The translations under genes and the position numbers were made by a program. DNA of 64,000 nt, taken from Anodontia alba (taxonomy: Eukaryota; Mollusca; Bivalvia; Lucinida; Lucinidae). Below, piece by piece: positions 40,648-50,960 of this stretch. The notes under the pieces were generated by a model. It was not told the origin of the DNA. It was given only the letters and a program-made list of their open reading frames with translations, and did no database searches. The stretch is from assembly GCA_964016985.1 (NCBI GenBank), contig OZ024835.1:68278812-68342811 (forward strand). The letters run 5' to 3'. The first letter of the stretch is position 1. Every line of letters begins with the position of its first letter.

Positions 40648-41243
40648 ACACTGGAACCCGTTTATAAAGACCGTTCATTTTATGATAGTTTTTGATATAA
40701 GACGGTTTAAAGGTAGACCCCAAAAAAATGTTGTATCCAAACAAAAATGTATAGATTATATAGAAAAATGGCCGTAAATGGATAATAAAGAGTTTAAAGG
40801 TGGACTCCAAAAAATGTTGTATCCAAAAAAAATGTATAGATTATTTAGAAAAATGACCATAAGTGGTCATTTTTTCTATATAATCTATACATTTTTATTT
40901 GGATACAAAATGAGTGTTATCTCGGTGGCCCAGTTTGATGCGTGTCTGACTGGTGATCAGGAGGTTGCGGGTCTGATCATAAAATATTTTTTATGGTCAT
41001 TCTCTCCAGTACGCTGAATCAAGAAGGGCAGTTTTCAGTTTCTGGTGAAAGAATGTGCACAATACTGGTTAACCGTTTAGAGGACTAAACCTGCCCAATA
41101 ATAGTATGGTAAGGTAAAATGACTGCACTTGATATGACCCCATTGGTTTGACTGGGCCGTAAAACCTCAACACAAACAAACAAATAACCATAACCTTTTT
41201 TGCTTTGGGTCTTAACAATAATATTATCAGGAGGTTTTGGTGT
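40648..41243. mobile_element. Family C MITE variant split by a SINE
   Basis: TACACTGGAACCCGTTTATA and two palindrome blocks (the second at 40840-40905), then the SINE, then AATAATATTATCAGGAGGTT and TTGGTGTA as right end. Confidence 0.72.
40915..41187 (+). mobile_element. tRNA-derived SINE nested in family C
   Basis: CTCGGTGGCCCAGTTTGATG (box A), GAGGTTGCGGGTCTGATCAT (box B fused to body by a deletion), CTCAACACAAACAAACAAA tail. Confidence 0.82.
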
Positions 41244-41244
41244 A

Positions 41245-41595
41245 TTGATATTTGTTTTATTTCTCGACAAAAACATATGGTGTGGGTACTCATTAGAAGG
41301 GCCTTGCCGAGTACCCACAATATATGTTTTTCATGGAGAAATAAGAAAAATATTTACCTGATAGCCCTCTTACCCTTAGCCTTGAGTTTCATGATTCTTT
41401 TTGTCTTAAAGTATCAGTATTTTTCTTATATCTCCATGAAAACATATGTTGCAGGTACTCATTGAAATTGCCTTGGGAAGGCATTTCCAATGAATACCCA
41501 CAATATGTTTGGAATGAGTACCCACAGCATATGTTTTCATGAAGAAATAAGAAAAAAAATCTTTTATGAGCCAACCCCCCATATCTAGAGCTATA
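41245..41595. repeat. Two family D copies in tandem
   Basis: 41250-41360 (ACATATGGTGTGGGTACTCA) and 41405-41590 (AACATATGTTGCAGGTACTC; right arm partly duplicated: CCCACAATATG then CCCACAGCATATG). Confidence 0.65.
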
Positions 41596-41720
41596 CATTT
41601 ATTTGTTATGTGTATTTCTTTTATTGTGTCACTGAGAGAAAATTACCCAGAATGCATAATTACATGTATGCAAATCAGGAAGATTCAAATTATTTTGTAC
41701 TTGAGTTGATGTTTTGGTGG

Positions 41721-42236
41721 TACAATGGAACCTCCACTAAAGGCCACCTCTTCAAAACAGCCACCTCCTTATAATAGCCATTTTTGTATCCATCACGAAA
41801 ACATGCCTATATAATATTGACCCCCTTAAACCCCACTTTTATATAGTAAAACTGGGGTTTACAGGGGTATACTTTATTTTTCTTATTTCTGCTCAAAAAC
41901 ATAGATTGTGGGTACTCGTTAGAACTGCCTTGTCGAGGCAGTTCTAATGAGTACCACAATCTATGTTTTGAGCAGAAATTGTGGGTACTCATTAGAACCG
42001 CCTCATCGAGGCAGTTCTAATGAGTACCCACAATCTATGTTTTGAGCAGAAATGTGAAAAATATCAGAGTTTTTTATCTGAAAATTTTCAATTTTTTTGT
42101 GGTAAAATTTTCAGTACATTTGATATGACTTAAATGATGTTGAAAGTGATGTAAAACACCCAACACATTATCATTCCTACAACAGCCCATTTTATTTGTT
42201 CCCCAAGGTGGCTGTTAGAGGTCATTTGCACTGTAC
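41721..42236. mobile_element. TA-flanked MITE split by family E and a SINE tail
   Basis: TACAATGGAACCTCCACTAA with AAGGCCACC, and GAGGTCATTTGCACTGTA preceded by GGTGGCTGTTA. Between lie a family E copy (41791-42120) and a SINE-like tail (GTTGAAAGTGATGTAAAACA). Confidence 0.72.
41791..42120. mobile_element. Family E MITE with duplicated core
   Basis: CATCACGAAAACATGCCTAT start. The hairpin GAACTGCCTTGTCGAGGCAG is followed by a second GAACCGCCTCATCGAGGCAG, each with CAATCTATGTTTTGAGCAGA. Confidence 0.78.
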
Positions 42237-42257
42237 TTACAATCTGTCCACCCATGT

Positions 42258-42438
42258 TTAACCCTTGTCCTGCTGAATAAATTAAGATGCTACGCCTACT
42301 TCTAATTTTCAGCCAATCGGATTATTTTATCTGGATTGTTGCTATAAATTCACATACTTAATGGCAAACAGTGCAGATCCAGATCAGTTGGCTTCTTAAT
42401 AGGCAGTGTATATCCGGGTTCAGCAGGACAAGGGTTAA
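42258..42438. mobile_element. Family A MITE, inverse orientation, core deleted
   Basis: TTAACCCTTGTCCTGCTGAA to TTCAGCAGGACAAGGGTTAA; the right hairpin arm is missing. The following bases repeat TTTAGGTTTAGGATTAGG. Confidence 0.82.
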
Positions 42439-42469
42439 ATTTAGGTTTAGGATTAGGTTTAGGATTACA

Positions 42470-43020
42470 AAAGGCTAGAAATAATTCTTGGTTTAGTGGC
42501 AAACAGATTCTATAACCCCTTCCATATGTTTTTAGAATGTTGAAATAAAAAAAGTGAACATTGTCCATACATCCCTTTAATTACCATATTTATCCTAATA
42601 AATGCTCCAGGAGCACTTCAGTTCAAAAGCCCAAGAGATGCCTGACTGACTAAAGTCAATTTGTATTACATTTGGTGACTTTTACCAATCAATAAAAAAA
42701 AAAAAAAAAAAAAAAAATGAAAGGAACATTTGTTAGACTGTGGACCTTTATTAGAATAAAAACTGTATTTCTTTGCACATTCCAGCCATTTGTCATCTTC
42801 TAAACTCTTCTCCAATGTGCAAAGAAATAAGAAGTGAATGGTTGATTTTCTCTCGATATGTACATAATATTTATTATTATCCTTATCTTTTTTTTATTAT
42901 TATATGTATTATTATTATGCACAAAATAATATGCTACCATAATTTCCAGTGCAATGTTGTAAGTAATAATGTATAAGCTTGACTAATGCAGCAACCATAC
43001 AACCTTTGACCTCTGATTTT
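42470..43020. other. Intron stretch, low-complexity
   Basis: An A-run at about 42694-42717, an inverted pair TTTCTTTGCACATT / AATGTGCAAAGAAA at 42769-42829, and an ATTATT-rich section near 42870. No gene. Confidence 0.45.
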
Positions 43021-43024
43021 AAGT

Positions 43025-43415
43025 AGCTACAAATGACATTTTGATATATTCTTCTCATTTTTTTTTTTTTTTTTTTTTTTTGGAAAATAGTGCTTCACAT
43101 TTCATGCAAATTGTTTAATTTGCATGAAATGTCAAGCACTAGCTTCCCGAAAAAAATAAAAAAATATATTGCCTATTTGTAATCTGCTGATTTGCCCAGA
43201 CAGTACTAAAGGTACAAAAATAAGGTATCTTTCACTTCCGGGTCATGGAACTTAGACTGTCAATCCTGAATATGCTGCAGCTAACCCTTCATAAGTAGAT
43301 AAAACTTACCTGCAGACAACATTTTTACTATTTCTCCCAGAAAATGTAGCTTATCATATTATAAAAATTTTCTCCCAAGTGAAAATTGCTACATTTGACC
43401 AAATTGCTTAAACCA
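43025..43415. repeat. Family F copies with long T-run
   Basis: 43040-43200: T-run then GTGCTTCACATTTCATGCAA and inverse; 43310-43410 a second half copy. Confidence 0.6.
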
Positions 43416-43489
43416 GTCTTGTGTCAAAGTAAATTGAGAGTTTTTTCAGAAGCTCAGGCGCTGTTGACAAAGATACCCATAGATGTTGA

Positions 43490-43700
43490 AGACCATTAAA
43501 CCGGTTTTAGTCTGGAGACCCCAAAAGGGTAACTGGCAAATAGTGCAGACTTAGATCAGATGTGATGCTACACTGTTTGCATTAACTTCAGGAATTTCTA
43601 TAAAACATATTAATAATAAAAACTAACTAGACACCCTGTTATTGAAAATAGACCAGTCCAAAGATTTGTGGTTGAAGAGTCCACCAACATAAAAGGGTTA
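43490..43700. mobile_element. Family J MITE variant
   Basis: CATTAAACCGGTTTTAGTCT, GGAGACCCCAAAAGGGTAAC, to CCACCAACATAAAAGGGTTAA; same interior as 2773 and 46655. Confidence 0.68.
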
Positions 43701-43762
43701 AAAATCTTCCCCTCCAAAACCAAGAAAACTTTGAGGTTGAGTCATGGTGTGGAGGGGATGTT

Positions 43763-43977
43763 TTAATACTTGTCATGCTGTGGGTAAATTCAGCATACGA
43801 CAATCTGATGATATTTTTCTTATTTTTCCTAGCAAATAGGATCTGACACTTCATGCAAATTGTCTCCTAAGGAGACAATTTGCTTGAAATGTCAAATCCC
43901 TTTTTCCAGGAAAAATAAGAAAAATATTTTAAACTTCCCCTGCTGAAATTTTTACCCAGCATGCAGAGTGTTAATAC
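43763..43977. mobile_element. Family F MITE
   Basis: TTAATACTTGTCATGCTGTG to CAGCATGCAGAGTGTTAA, with TTAA at both ends; hairpin AATTGTCTCCTAAGGAGACA. Confidence 0.78.
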
Positions 43978-44136
43978 TTAGACTTAATAAGGTAACCGTG
44001 TACATGTATAAGCTTGACTAATGCGACAGCCATTTAAAAGGAATAAAACTTTTATGTATTTATTTCTTCTTGGCCTTGGGTCTCAGACTGTCGTCCCTTA
44101 ATTCTTCTTCAGTTTAATCATAAGCTTGTTGAATGT

Positions 44137-44337
44137 TACCCTTGCTATCTGAATAAAGATGCCACGCTCACTTCTAATTTTCAGCCAATCAGGTTACTTG
44201 GTCTAGATTGTTGATACAAATTCACATACTGACAAACAGTGCAGATCCAGATCAATTGGCTTATTCAGAAGCTAGCTGTTCTTGTTCTACACTGTTTGAA
44301 AAGGCAGGGCATATCAGAGTTTAGCAGGACCAGGTTT
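44137..44337. mobile_element. Family A MITE, inverse and diverged
   Basis: TTACCCTTGCTATCTGAATA to GTTTAGCAGGACCAGGTTTA. Confidence 0.7.
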
Positions 44338-44394
44338 ACATATACTATGGTGCTAAAAATTAGTCATTTTTTTTTTTTTTTTTTTTGTTTAAAA

Positions 44395-44945
44395 ATTCCT
44401 ATTGACTTCAGTGTATTTCAACACATAGAATATGTGTGTTTTCAACACATGCAATAATATGCTTATATATTAATATGTACATGTTTATTCATTGCATAGA
44501 ATATGTATGTATTTGTACAACACATAGAATATATATGCAAAACACATGAAATATGTGCAACACATAAAATGTGTATGTACAATGCATAAAATATGTATGT
44601 GTGCAACACATGAAATATGTATGTGTTTTGTTGGTATATAGTATAAAGTTTCCTTTAGATGAATGTGTCTCTTTCAGTTAGAAATATGAAATAAACCCTA
44701 ATGCAAGTAACGCTGATTGCTGTTCTGATATAATATGCAAATATAATAGTCAATACATATATTGTATATACTCTTTTATCTTATTATAAATAGCACAGTT
44801 TATTGTGTTATAATGAAAGTATGTATGTGTTTACGCATCACATTCAGTATGTATTTGTTTACACACCACATACATTATGTATGTGTTTACATGCCACATA
44901 GATTATGTATGTGTTTTCTCATCATATACAGTACATATGTGTTAA
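44395..44945. repeat. AT-rich tandem repeats of 26-33 bp
   Basis: ACACATAGAATATGTATGT-type units at 44400-44630 and TATGTATGTGTTTACNCNNC units at 44816-44940. Confidence 0.7.
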
Positions 44946-45159
44946 CAAAAATGTAGATATTTTTTAAACATTGATGGTGCTATGGTGAAAGAGAAAAAAA
45001 TACAGTTTCTATAAGTTGATTTGGTATTATATTGAAGAAGGCAGTAAATGCCTAAACATTTTAACTGAGTTGGTTTTTAATATAAAAAAAAGGTCGATGA
45101 ACTTTAATTAAAACAACTGATGTTAATCCTGACCCCAAAATTTGAGAGTATATCATGTT

Positions 45160-45475
45160 CGGCCTCGGTGGCTCAGTTGGATGCGCTGTCCGACTGGAGA
45201 CCAGGAGGTTGCGGGTTCAACCCCCGCAGAGGTCGGCAACATTCTTTCATGGAGATTGATCATGAAATATTTTCTACGGTCATTCTCTCCCTTCCGCTGA
45301 TTCAAGAAGGGCAGTTGTCAGTTTCTGGCAGTTGTCAGTTTCTGGCGAAAGAATGTGCACAATACTGGTAAACCGCTTAGAGGACTAAGCCTGCCCAGTA
45401 AACGTGTGGTTAGGTAAACTAACTGTGCTCAACATGACCCCATTGGGTTGACTGGGCCCTCAACACAAACAAACA
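45160..45475 (+). mobile_element. tRNA-derived SINE with target duplication
   Basis: GGCCTCGGTGGCTCAGTTGG, box B GCGGGTTCAACCCCCGCAG, body with an 18-bp internal duplication (GGCAGTTGTCAGTTTCT), tail ACACAAACAAACA. 10-bp direct repeat ATATCATGTT at 45150-45159 and 45476-45485. Confidence 0.9.
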
Positions 45476-45642
45476 ATATCATGTTTGTAATATAAAATAC
45501 ATTAAAACCAAAGACATATTATATAGGCCAAGTCATGCCAAAAACAGTCTTTGGCATAAGAAAAATGTTAGGTTAAGATCACAGATGTACAATGCATTGG
45601 CACAATCTCACTAGGTCCTTTGCACTTCATTGGTACATTCAA

Positions 45643-45995
45643 TACCGTATTCGATCTAATTACTGCACATACCCCTACAAGCGCACAGTCAAGAAATTCC
45701 GTAGTCTTCAGATTACAGCCAGTTTAATTTTTCTTTACTTCTTTTTAAAAGCATATGTTGTGGGTACTCATTTGAATTGCATCGACTTGTCGATGCAATT
45801 CAAATGAGTGCCCACAACATATGCCTTTATAAAGAAAATCAGAAACAATCACATAATCATCATCAAATAAGTCCTTTTTCTGATCTTTTTTATTGTGTAT
45901 CCTTAGTAGGTAGATACATATTTTACCACAAATGAGTTTCCCAGTGATTTTGAAAAACCTAAGCACACAGTGCGGTAATTAGGTCGAATACGGTA
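45643..45995. mobile_element. 353-bp TA-flanked MITE with D-like palindrome
   Basis: TACCGTATTCGATCTAATTA and TAATTAGGTCGAATACGGTA. Inside, palindrome CATATGTTGTGGGTACTCAT with loop CATCGACTTGTCGATG. Inverse copy at 18892. Confidence 0.85.
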
Positions 45996-46010
45996 ATATC
46001 CAGGAATTCT

Positions 46011-46222
46011 TTAACCCATTTAAGCCTAGCATCCCATAAAAGGGACATTTGCAAACAGTGTAGACCCAGATCAGATGCCACAGAACAGGGCATCTGATCA
46101 GGCTCTACACTGTTTGCATTAAGGTCAAACATTTCTACAAAACATGATGATAATAAAAACTAACCAAATGGACTTGTCCAAAGAGTTTAGGTAAAAGAGT
46201 CCATTTGGCATAAATGGGTTAA
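46011..46222. mobile_element. Family J-type MITE, TTAA-flanked
   Basis: TTAACCCATTTAAGCCTAGC to GCATAAATGGGTTAA with hairpin CAGATCAGATGCCACAGAAC. Confidence 0.76.
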
Positions 46223-46324
46223 GCAGATAGCAAAGACCCTGATCAGATTACTTGGCTGCGAGGGCTAATCCGGGCCTTTGCTGTTTGCTGCTCACATGAA
46301 AAAATAATAATGAAAAATTAATAC

Positions 46325-46495
46325 TTAACTCAGTAAACATTTTGACAGACAACATTATACATTTTATATACATCTTATTTTTTTAAGAAAATGAGCTTTG
46401 ATATTTCATGCATATTATTTTTGCCAGTTTTCTAGGAAAAATAAGAAAAAATATTCCAAATGTTGTCTGCTGAATTTACCCAGAGAGTGTCACAT
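46325..46495. mobile_element. Family F MITE, right arm partial
   Basis: CAGACAACATTATACATTTT, GAGCTTTGATATTTCATGCA, GTTGTCTGCTGAATTTACCC. Confidence 0.62.
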
Positions 46496-46534
46496 TAAAG
46501 AAATGGTTTAACTTTTTTGTGTGTTTATTATCAG

Positions 46535-46640
46535 GTTCATAACTGGTCCCCCACCTGTGACACTGTATGTAGGATCAAAGCGTGCAATCTGTCATCTGAT
46601 GAAGGATACCAGACCGTTGTGCTGTTTAGAATGGGGTGTG
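46535..46640 (+). CDS. SLO2: Slo2/KCNT exon 15: start of RCK2
   Basis: 106 nt, completes a Gln codon and ends in phase 0 (donor GTAAGC at 46641). It encodes FITGPPPVTLYVGSKRAICH then LMKDTRPLCCLEWGV. The tail matches the Slack RCK2 entry (CHLLHEKVPFCCLRL) in pattern CHLMK, three residues, PLCCLEW. Window residues 671-706. Confidence 0.95.
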
Positions 46641-46654
46641 GTAAGCGCATTTTC

Positions 46655-46895
46655 ATTTATTGACCCTGACTCATTTTAATCGGGTAACCCCAAAAAAGGG
46701 TAATTTGCAAACAGTGCAGACACTGATCAGATGCCGCAGAATGCGGCATCTGATCAGGGTCTCCACTCTTTGCATCAAGTACCAGAATTTCCATAAAACA
46801 TAGTATTTAATAAAAACTAACCAGGCACCCTGCTGTTTGAAAAAGACTGGTCCAAGGAGTTGTGGTAGAATAGTCCAGTCGACGTAAATGGTTTA
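46655..46895. mobile_element. Family J MITE variant
   Basis: TTTTAATCGGGTAACCCC, perfect hairpin CTGATCAGATGCCGCAGAAT, TCCAGTCGACGTAAATGGTT. Begins about 20 bp after exon 15's donor. Confidence 0.7.
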
Positions 46896-47203
46896 ACCTT
46901 GTTGCAAGCAAAACAAGCAGATGACATTGAGTCTTAAGAAAAATGAATACACCTGCAAGACAAATAACTCTGACATGGAAATACTGTAGTTGCTTCCCTT
47001 CTCATTGTGAGCTACTCTTAGAGGATCTTTCTTAAAATTTCTAATACTAGGGAGAAAACCTCCTATCTGCTGCAAAAATCTTCTGCAAAATGGTGGCAAA
47101 AATCTTTCAGATGACACCCCACTCCCTTTAATTTCTGCAGATACTTTGTCATCATTTGTCATCAATATTTTCATGTAGTTGCTTTACCTATAAGCCCTAA
47201 ATA

Positions 47204-47416
47204 TTAACCCTTGTCCTGCTTAACCCGGATATACCATGCTTTGCAAGCAGTGTAGATCCAGATCAGTTGGCTTCTGAAGAAGCCAACTGATCTGGATCTG
47301 CACTGTTTGCCATTAAGTATGTAAATTTAAAGCAAGAATCTGGATCAAGTAATCTGATTGGTTGAAAATTAGAAGTGGGCATGGCATTTTAATTTATTCA
47401 GCAGGACAAGGGTTAA
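47204..47416. mobile_element. Family A MITE, TTAA-flanked
   Basis: TTAACCCTTGTCCTGCTTAA to TTCAGCAGGACAAGGGTTAA; hairpin TTGGCTTCTGAAGAAGCCAA. Confidence 0.87.
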
Positions 47417-47419
47417 GTT

Positions 47420-48065
47420 AGAAAAACCCAAGCAAGCTGTGTCAACCCAGATCAAACAGCCCCAAAAGGAGTTTGGTCAGGATTGGCACTGTTTGCTATT
47501 CCATCAGTACTTCATTCACTCCAAGAGCTCTGCATTTTTATAATACAGTAAATGTCCTAAAATTTCAAACACTTTATTCCATATCTATTAGCCTGAATTT
47601 TGATGTTTATACAGTTATTTCCATACATGCCATATCTCACACTGTGAGATAAAAACCTCTCAGAATTTGGCCAATCCGAAAGGCAATTCCCATAAAAAAT
47701 TCAAATGTCACAGAATTTGCAGACCATCTACAACAGATTTTATGAAGAAATAAACATAAATGACACAATGTTGTGGTTTTTGCAAGCTTCTTACATGAAA
47801 AAGAAGACTTCAGATTATATTGGAGGCTCAGCTCCAATCTCACAAAGTTTTGTCAAATCTCTCTTAAAATTTTGCCTTGTCTCACAGATTTTAGTCCACA
47901 GCCTATGGCATGTATGCATTTTTTAAAATACATAGTGGAAAGGCAAACAATGTAGACCCTGATCAGACTGCTCCTTTAGAAGCAGTCTGATCTGGATCTG
48001 CACTGTTTGCATATGCCATTTTGCCAGACACTTTCTTGTACCAAATATTAGAACACTTACTGTAC
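47420..48065. repeat. Family I pieces around an unidentified insert
   Basis: 47545-47640 and 47930-48060 are family I (AATGTCCTAAAATTTCAAAC; CAGACTGCTCCTTTAGAAGC). The 47640-47930 insert has no recognised ends apart from CTCACACTGTGAG at 47636-47648. Confidence 0.5.
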
Positions 48066-48317
48066 ATATATTTTTGTCTCCCAGCCAGAAGTGAATGGGC
48101 CACTTTTGTTCCAGTACAGCTTTTGCATGACTGTTACCTGTAACTTGTCTGTGCAACAGTTCTTGAACCAATGACTGTACATTGATTGGGAGATATCTAA
48201 GAGTTGACTTGTTTGTGATGACCATTACCTCAGTTGCAAGGTTAGCAAGGGAGAGTGAACATCAGTATATTAACTTTTATATAATATAAAAACATTTCTA
48301 GTTATAAATTTCTGTGT

Positions 48318-48620
48318 TTAACCTAAATATTGGGATGCTTTAACTCTTTACAATACTTGCCCTAACAATCAACCAAGTTCATTTTACTACCATTACCTGA
48401 TGTGTCTAAACTATTGCTGGATGAGTGGCAAACAGTGTAGACCCTGATCAGATGCCACTGGTGGCATCTGATCAGGGTCTACATTGTTTGCCCAGACCTA
48501 TCTGCCCCAATACTTTGATGTGGGTCTACACTGTTTCCTCAGGGCTATCTGTCCCAATACTTTGATCTAAGTCTACACTGTTTGCTGAGGTCTGTGTGTC
48601 CCAGTACTTCGGGTTATTAG
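48318..48620. mobile_element. Family B MITE with triplicated end
   Basis: CCTAAATATTGGGATG, perfect hairpin CTGATCAGATGCCACTGGTG, then GTCCCAATACTTTGATCTA-type phrases three times. It ends about 22 bp before exon 16, overlapping the usual branch-point region. Confidence 0.7.
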
Positions 48621-48640
48621 GGTGTTATTTTCTTTCCTAG

Positions 48641-48813
48641 GATTGCAGTCACTGCAAATACAAGAACACAAATGATGAACGCTGGACACATCAGCTAATA
48701 ATCCTAGCAGCCGAAAGCGCTTGTAATGGAGTGTACAACTTTATCGTCCCTCTGCGGTCACAGTTTATTGGAATGAAGTCTCTATGTCCAATCATACTAC
48801 TGCTGGAAGAACC
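48641..48813 (+). CDS. SLO2: Slo2/KCNT exon 16: RCK2 with possible Na+ site
   Basis: 173 nt, starts in phase 0 at acceptor TTTCCTAG, leaves after CC of a Pro codon (donor GTAAGT at 48814). It encodes DCSHCKYKNTNDERWTHQLI, then ILAAESACNGVYNFIVPLRS and LCPIILLLEEP. The AAExxxNGxYNFIVPLR block is diagnostic of Slo2 RCK2. DERWTH fits the DxRxxH sodium-coordination pattern reported for Kir and Slo2.2 channels, although in Slack the cited Asp/His pair aligns nearer the DCSH segment at the exon start. Window residues 707-763. Confidence 0.96.
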
Positions 48814-49026
48814 GTAAGTATATTCAGTGTTGTCCTGAGATATGCCAAAATGTAAATATGCAGGCTCCCACACACGCACGTGAACATTTCTGGCTAGTGA
48901 ATTTAAAATATCCATTTTAAAATTTGTGAATAAAATTTTATTAATTTGCCAGTACAGAAGTAGAGGAAGAGCTATTGTACTGTTCCCTGTGTTGCCATTG
49001 GCATCAGCATCTACATTTATTGAAGA

Positions 49027-49099
49027 CTTATTAGCTCACCAGAGCCAAAGGCTCTTGGGAGGCTTATAGTATAGACTGGTGCGGTGTCTGCATCATCAA
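49027..49099. repeat. Left part of a host repeat interrupted by the DIRS-like element
   Basis: TTAGCTCACCAGAGCCAAAG then GGGAGGCTTATAGTATAG; continues at 55280. A second copy of this start lies at 56000. Confidence 0.75.
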
Positions 49100-49119
49100 C
49101 ATTTTAACTTCATAATACA

Positions 49120-49280
49120 TTAACCTATAGATAATGTGCTATTCTATTCTGTTTTCACACCTTCCACAGAAAAAACGACCTTTCAGTCGTTAATTAAAGT
49201 CTTAAACCAGAAGGTCCCTTAGGCAGTTACCTGTGTGACGTAACTCTTCCCGCTCAATTGACCACGTGTCAGTTTCTTTT
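49120..49280. repeat. Left inverted terminal repeat
   Basis: Starts TTAACCTATAGATAATGTGC, ends CACGTGTCAGTTTCTTTT; base-for-base inverse of 55074-55234 by eye. Contains CACGTG and TGACGT, possible promoter-like boxes (inference only). Confidence 0.9.
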
Positions 49281-49691
49281 CTGTGGACAAAGAAATTCAA
49301 CAAGGATTATTTACCTGTGATAGAAATTTGGATTATTTCTTTCCTCACGGATAAATTTATGTATCCTTGTGTTTCTTTTGTTTATTTATCACTCCTTTCA
49401 CTTTCTGTGTTATTATTTAAAATTTTCATTTTTCGATTTCATGTATTTTTGACTGGTCTTTTTCCACATGCGTTTTGGCGATTCTCGCTATTCGGCACAA
49501 CGCTCGTGTGCGATCGGTTCGATAGTCGTGTTTATATATGCAGAATATTTTTGTTCTTTTCGTTCCAGGTTATTCAGCAATTACGATATGTTTTTCCTGG
49601 ACTTTTGTTTGCAGAGATCTTCAGTTGGCTAAAGATTCTCATGGTGGAGAAGCTGATTGTAAAGAACTTGTCAACCCTTGATGGGTTATAA
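49266..49691 (+). other. 141-codon open frame at the left end of the DIRS-like element
   Basis: Begins in the left ITR; very hydrophobic (VFLTGLFPHAFWRFSLFGTT and similar). No family recognised. Could be the eroded start of an element ORF or chance; codon content does not resemble the channel exons. Confidence 0.25.
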
Positions 49692-49797
49692 GACAATTCT
49701 TTACTGATGGGAGCCCCACCCCATATGGCTATACTGCCGGGGTAAGACCCATCAAGGTGGCATCTTTGGGTACTTAGTATCCTATAAAGTCTAAGTC

Positions 49798-50035
49798 CAC
49801 CAGTCACCAGTCACCAGTCATCCAGTCACCAGTCACCAGTCAACCAGGCACCAGTCAATCAGCTTCACCAGTCACCAGTCAATCAGGTGCCAGTCAACCA
49901 GGCACCAGTCACCAGTCATCCAGGTGCCAGTCAACCAGGCACCAGTCACCAGTCACCCAGTCACCAGTCACCAGTCACCCAGTCACCAGTCACCAGTCAC
50001 CGATCAACCAGGCACCAGTCAACTAATCTCCAGTC
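49798..50035. repeat. CCAGTCA heptamer tandem repeat
   Basis: About 30 units of CCAGTCA, with variants CCAGGCA and a CATCCAGTCAC spacer. Lies inside the DIRS-like element. Confidence 0.85.
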
Positions 50036-50059
50036 AATAATTTAATTATTTTCTGGAAA

Positions 50060-50960
50060 GACTTAGTTTCTGACATATTTCACCGGACAAAATAGTCACG
50101 TATACTAACTTCCGGTCATTATGTCTAATTATTAAAAAAAAAAAAAAAATTTTTTCACTGGGCAAAGTATCAGTAATATTTCTGATACTTATACCCGGTC
50201 ATATTATTATATTATTTCTGATTTTTCACCAGGCAAACTTTTACAGAAAGTGTCTGGTCAGTTTTTGCCTAATAATTAATTATCTTCGGGAAAAAGTTTC
50301 GAATACTTGTGCCCGCTCAGTTTTCATATATAATCTCCCTTTTTCATCGGACTAGAGTTACGAATAATACTGTCCGATCAATTTGTCAAATTACTTGTAA
50401 CTTTACCGGGCAACAGTTACGAATATTAGTGTCCGGTCATTGTGTCGGGTAACTAGTGTCAAAATAATGATTACTAATTCCCGAACAATCTATTATCGTT
50501 CATAGAGCTCCATTCACGTTTAAGTCAATGGATATAGGTTATTAAGTGAAATACATAATAACTTTTTATACAAAAAAATTCTGTACAGTCTTTCCCAAAT
50601 CAGACTAGAATTTTTAATATTCCATTGACTTATTATAGGTGTGTAATTCCATTAATATTTTAAATTAACTTATGTTTTATCTCTTTTATCCGCTAGAAAG
50701 AGTTAAACTTCCGACTATAACAAAATTCTTACCGGGCAGCAGTTCGTAGACTAGTGCCAGGTCATTCAAATGATGTTTTATCTCTTTAATTCGCTAGAAA
50801 GCGTTTAAATTCCGGCTCTAACGAAAATTTCATCGGGAGGCACTTCGTAGAGTAGTGCCAGGTCATTCTAACGAAATTCCACCGGGCAGTAGTTTCGTAG
50901 ACTTTGTGTCGGATTACTAGTGTGCGAGTAGTAGTCACTAGTACTCGCTCAACATATATT
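50060..50960. repeat. Degenerate tandem units in DIRS-like interior
   Basis: CACCGGGCAACAGTTACGAA then ACTAGTGTCCGGTCATT-type phrases recur every 60-100 bp roughly ten times, with GCCAGGTCATTC in later ones. Confidence 0.65.

Noticed and set aside
42436..42470. Telomere-like TTTAGG/GATTAGG repeats
   Set aside because: Only three or four imperfect units; TTAGGG is not preserved. Probably chance.
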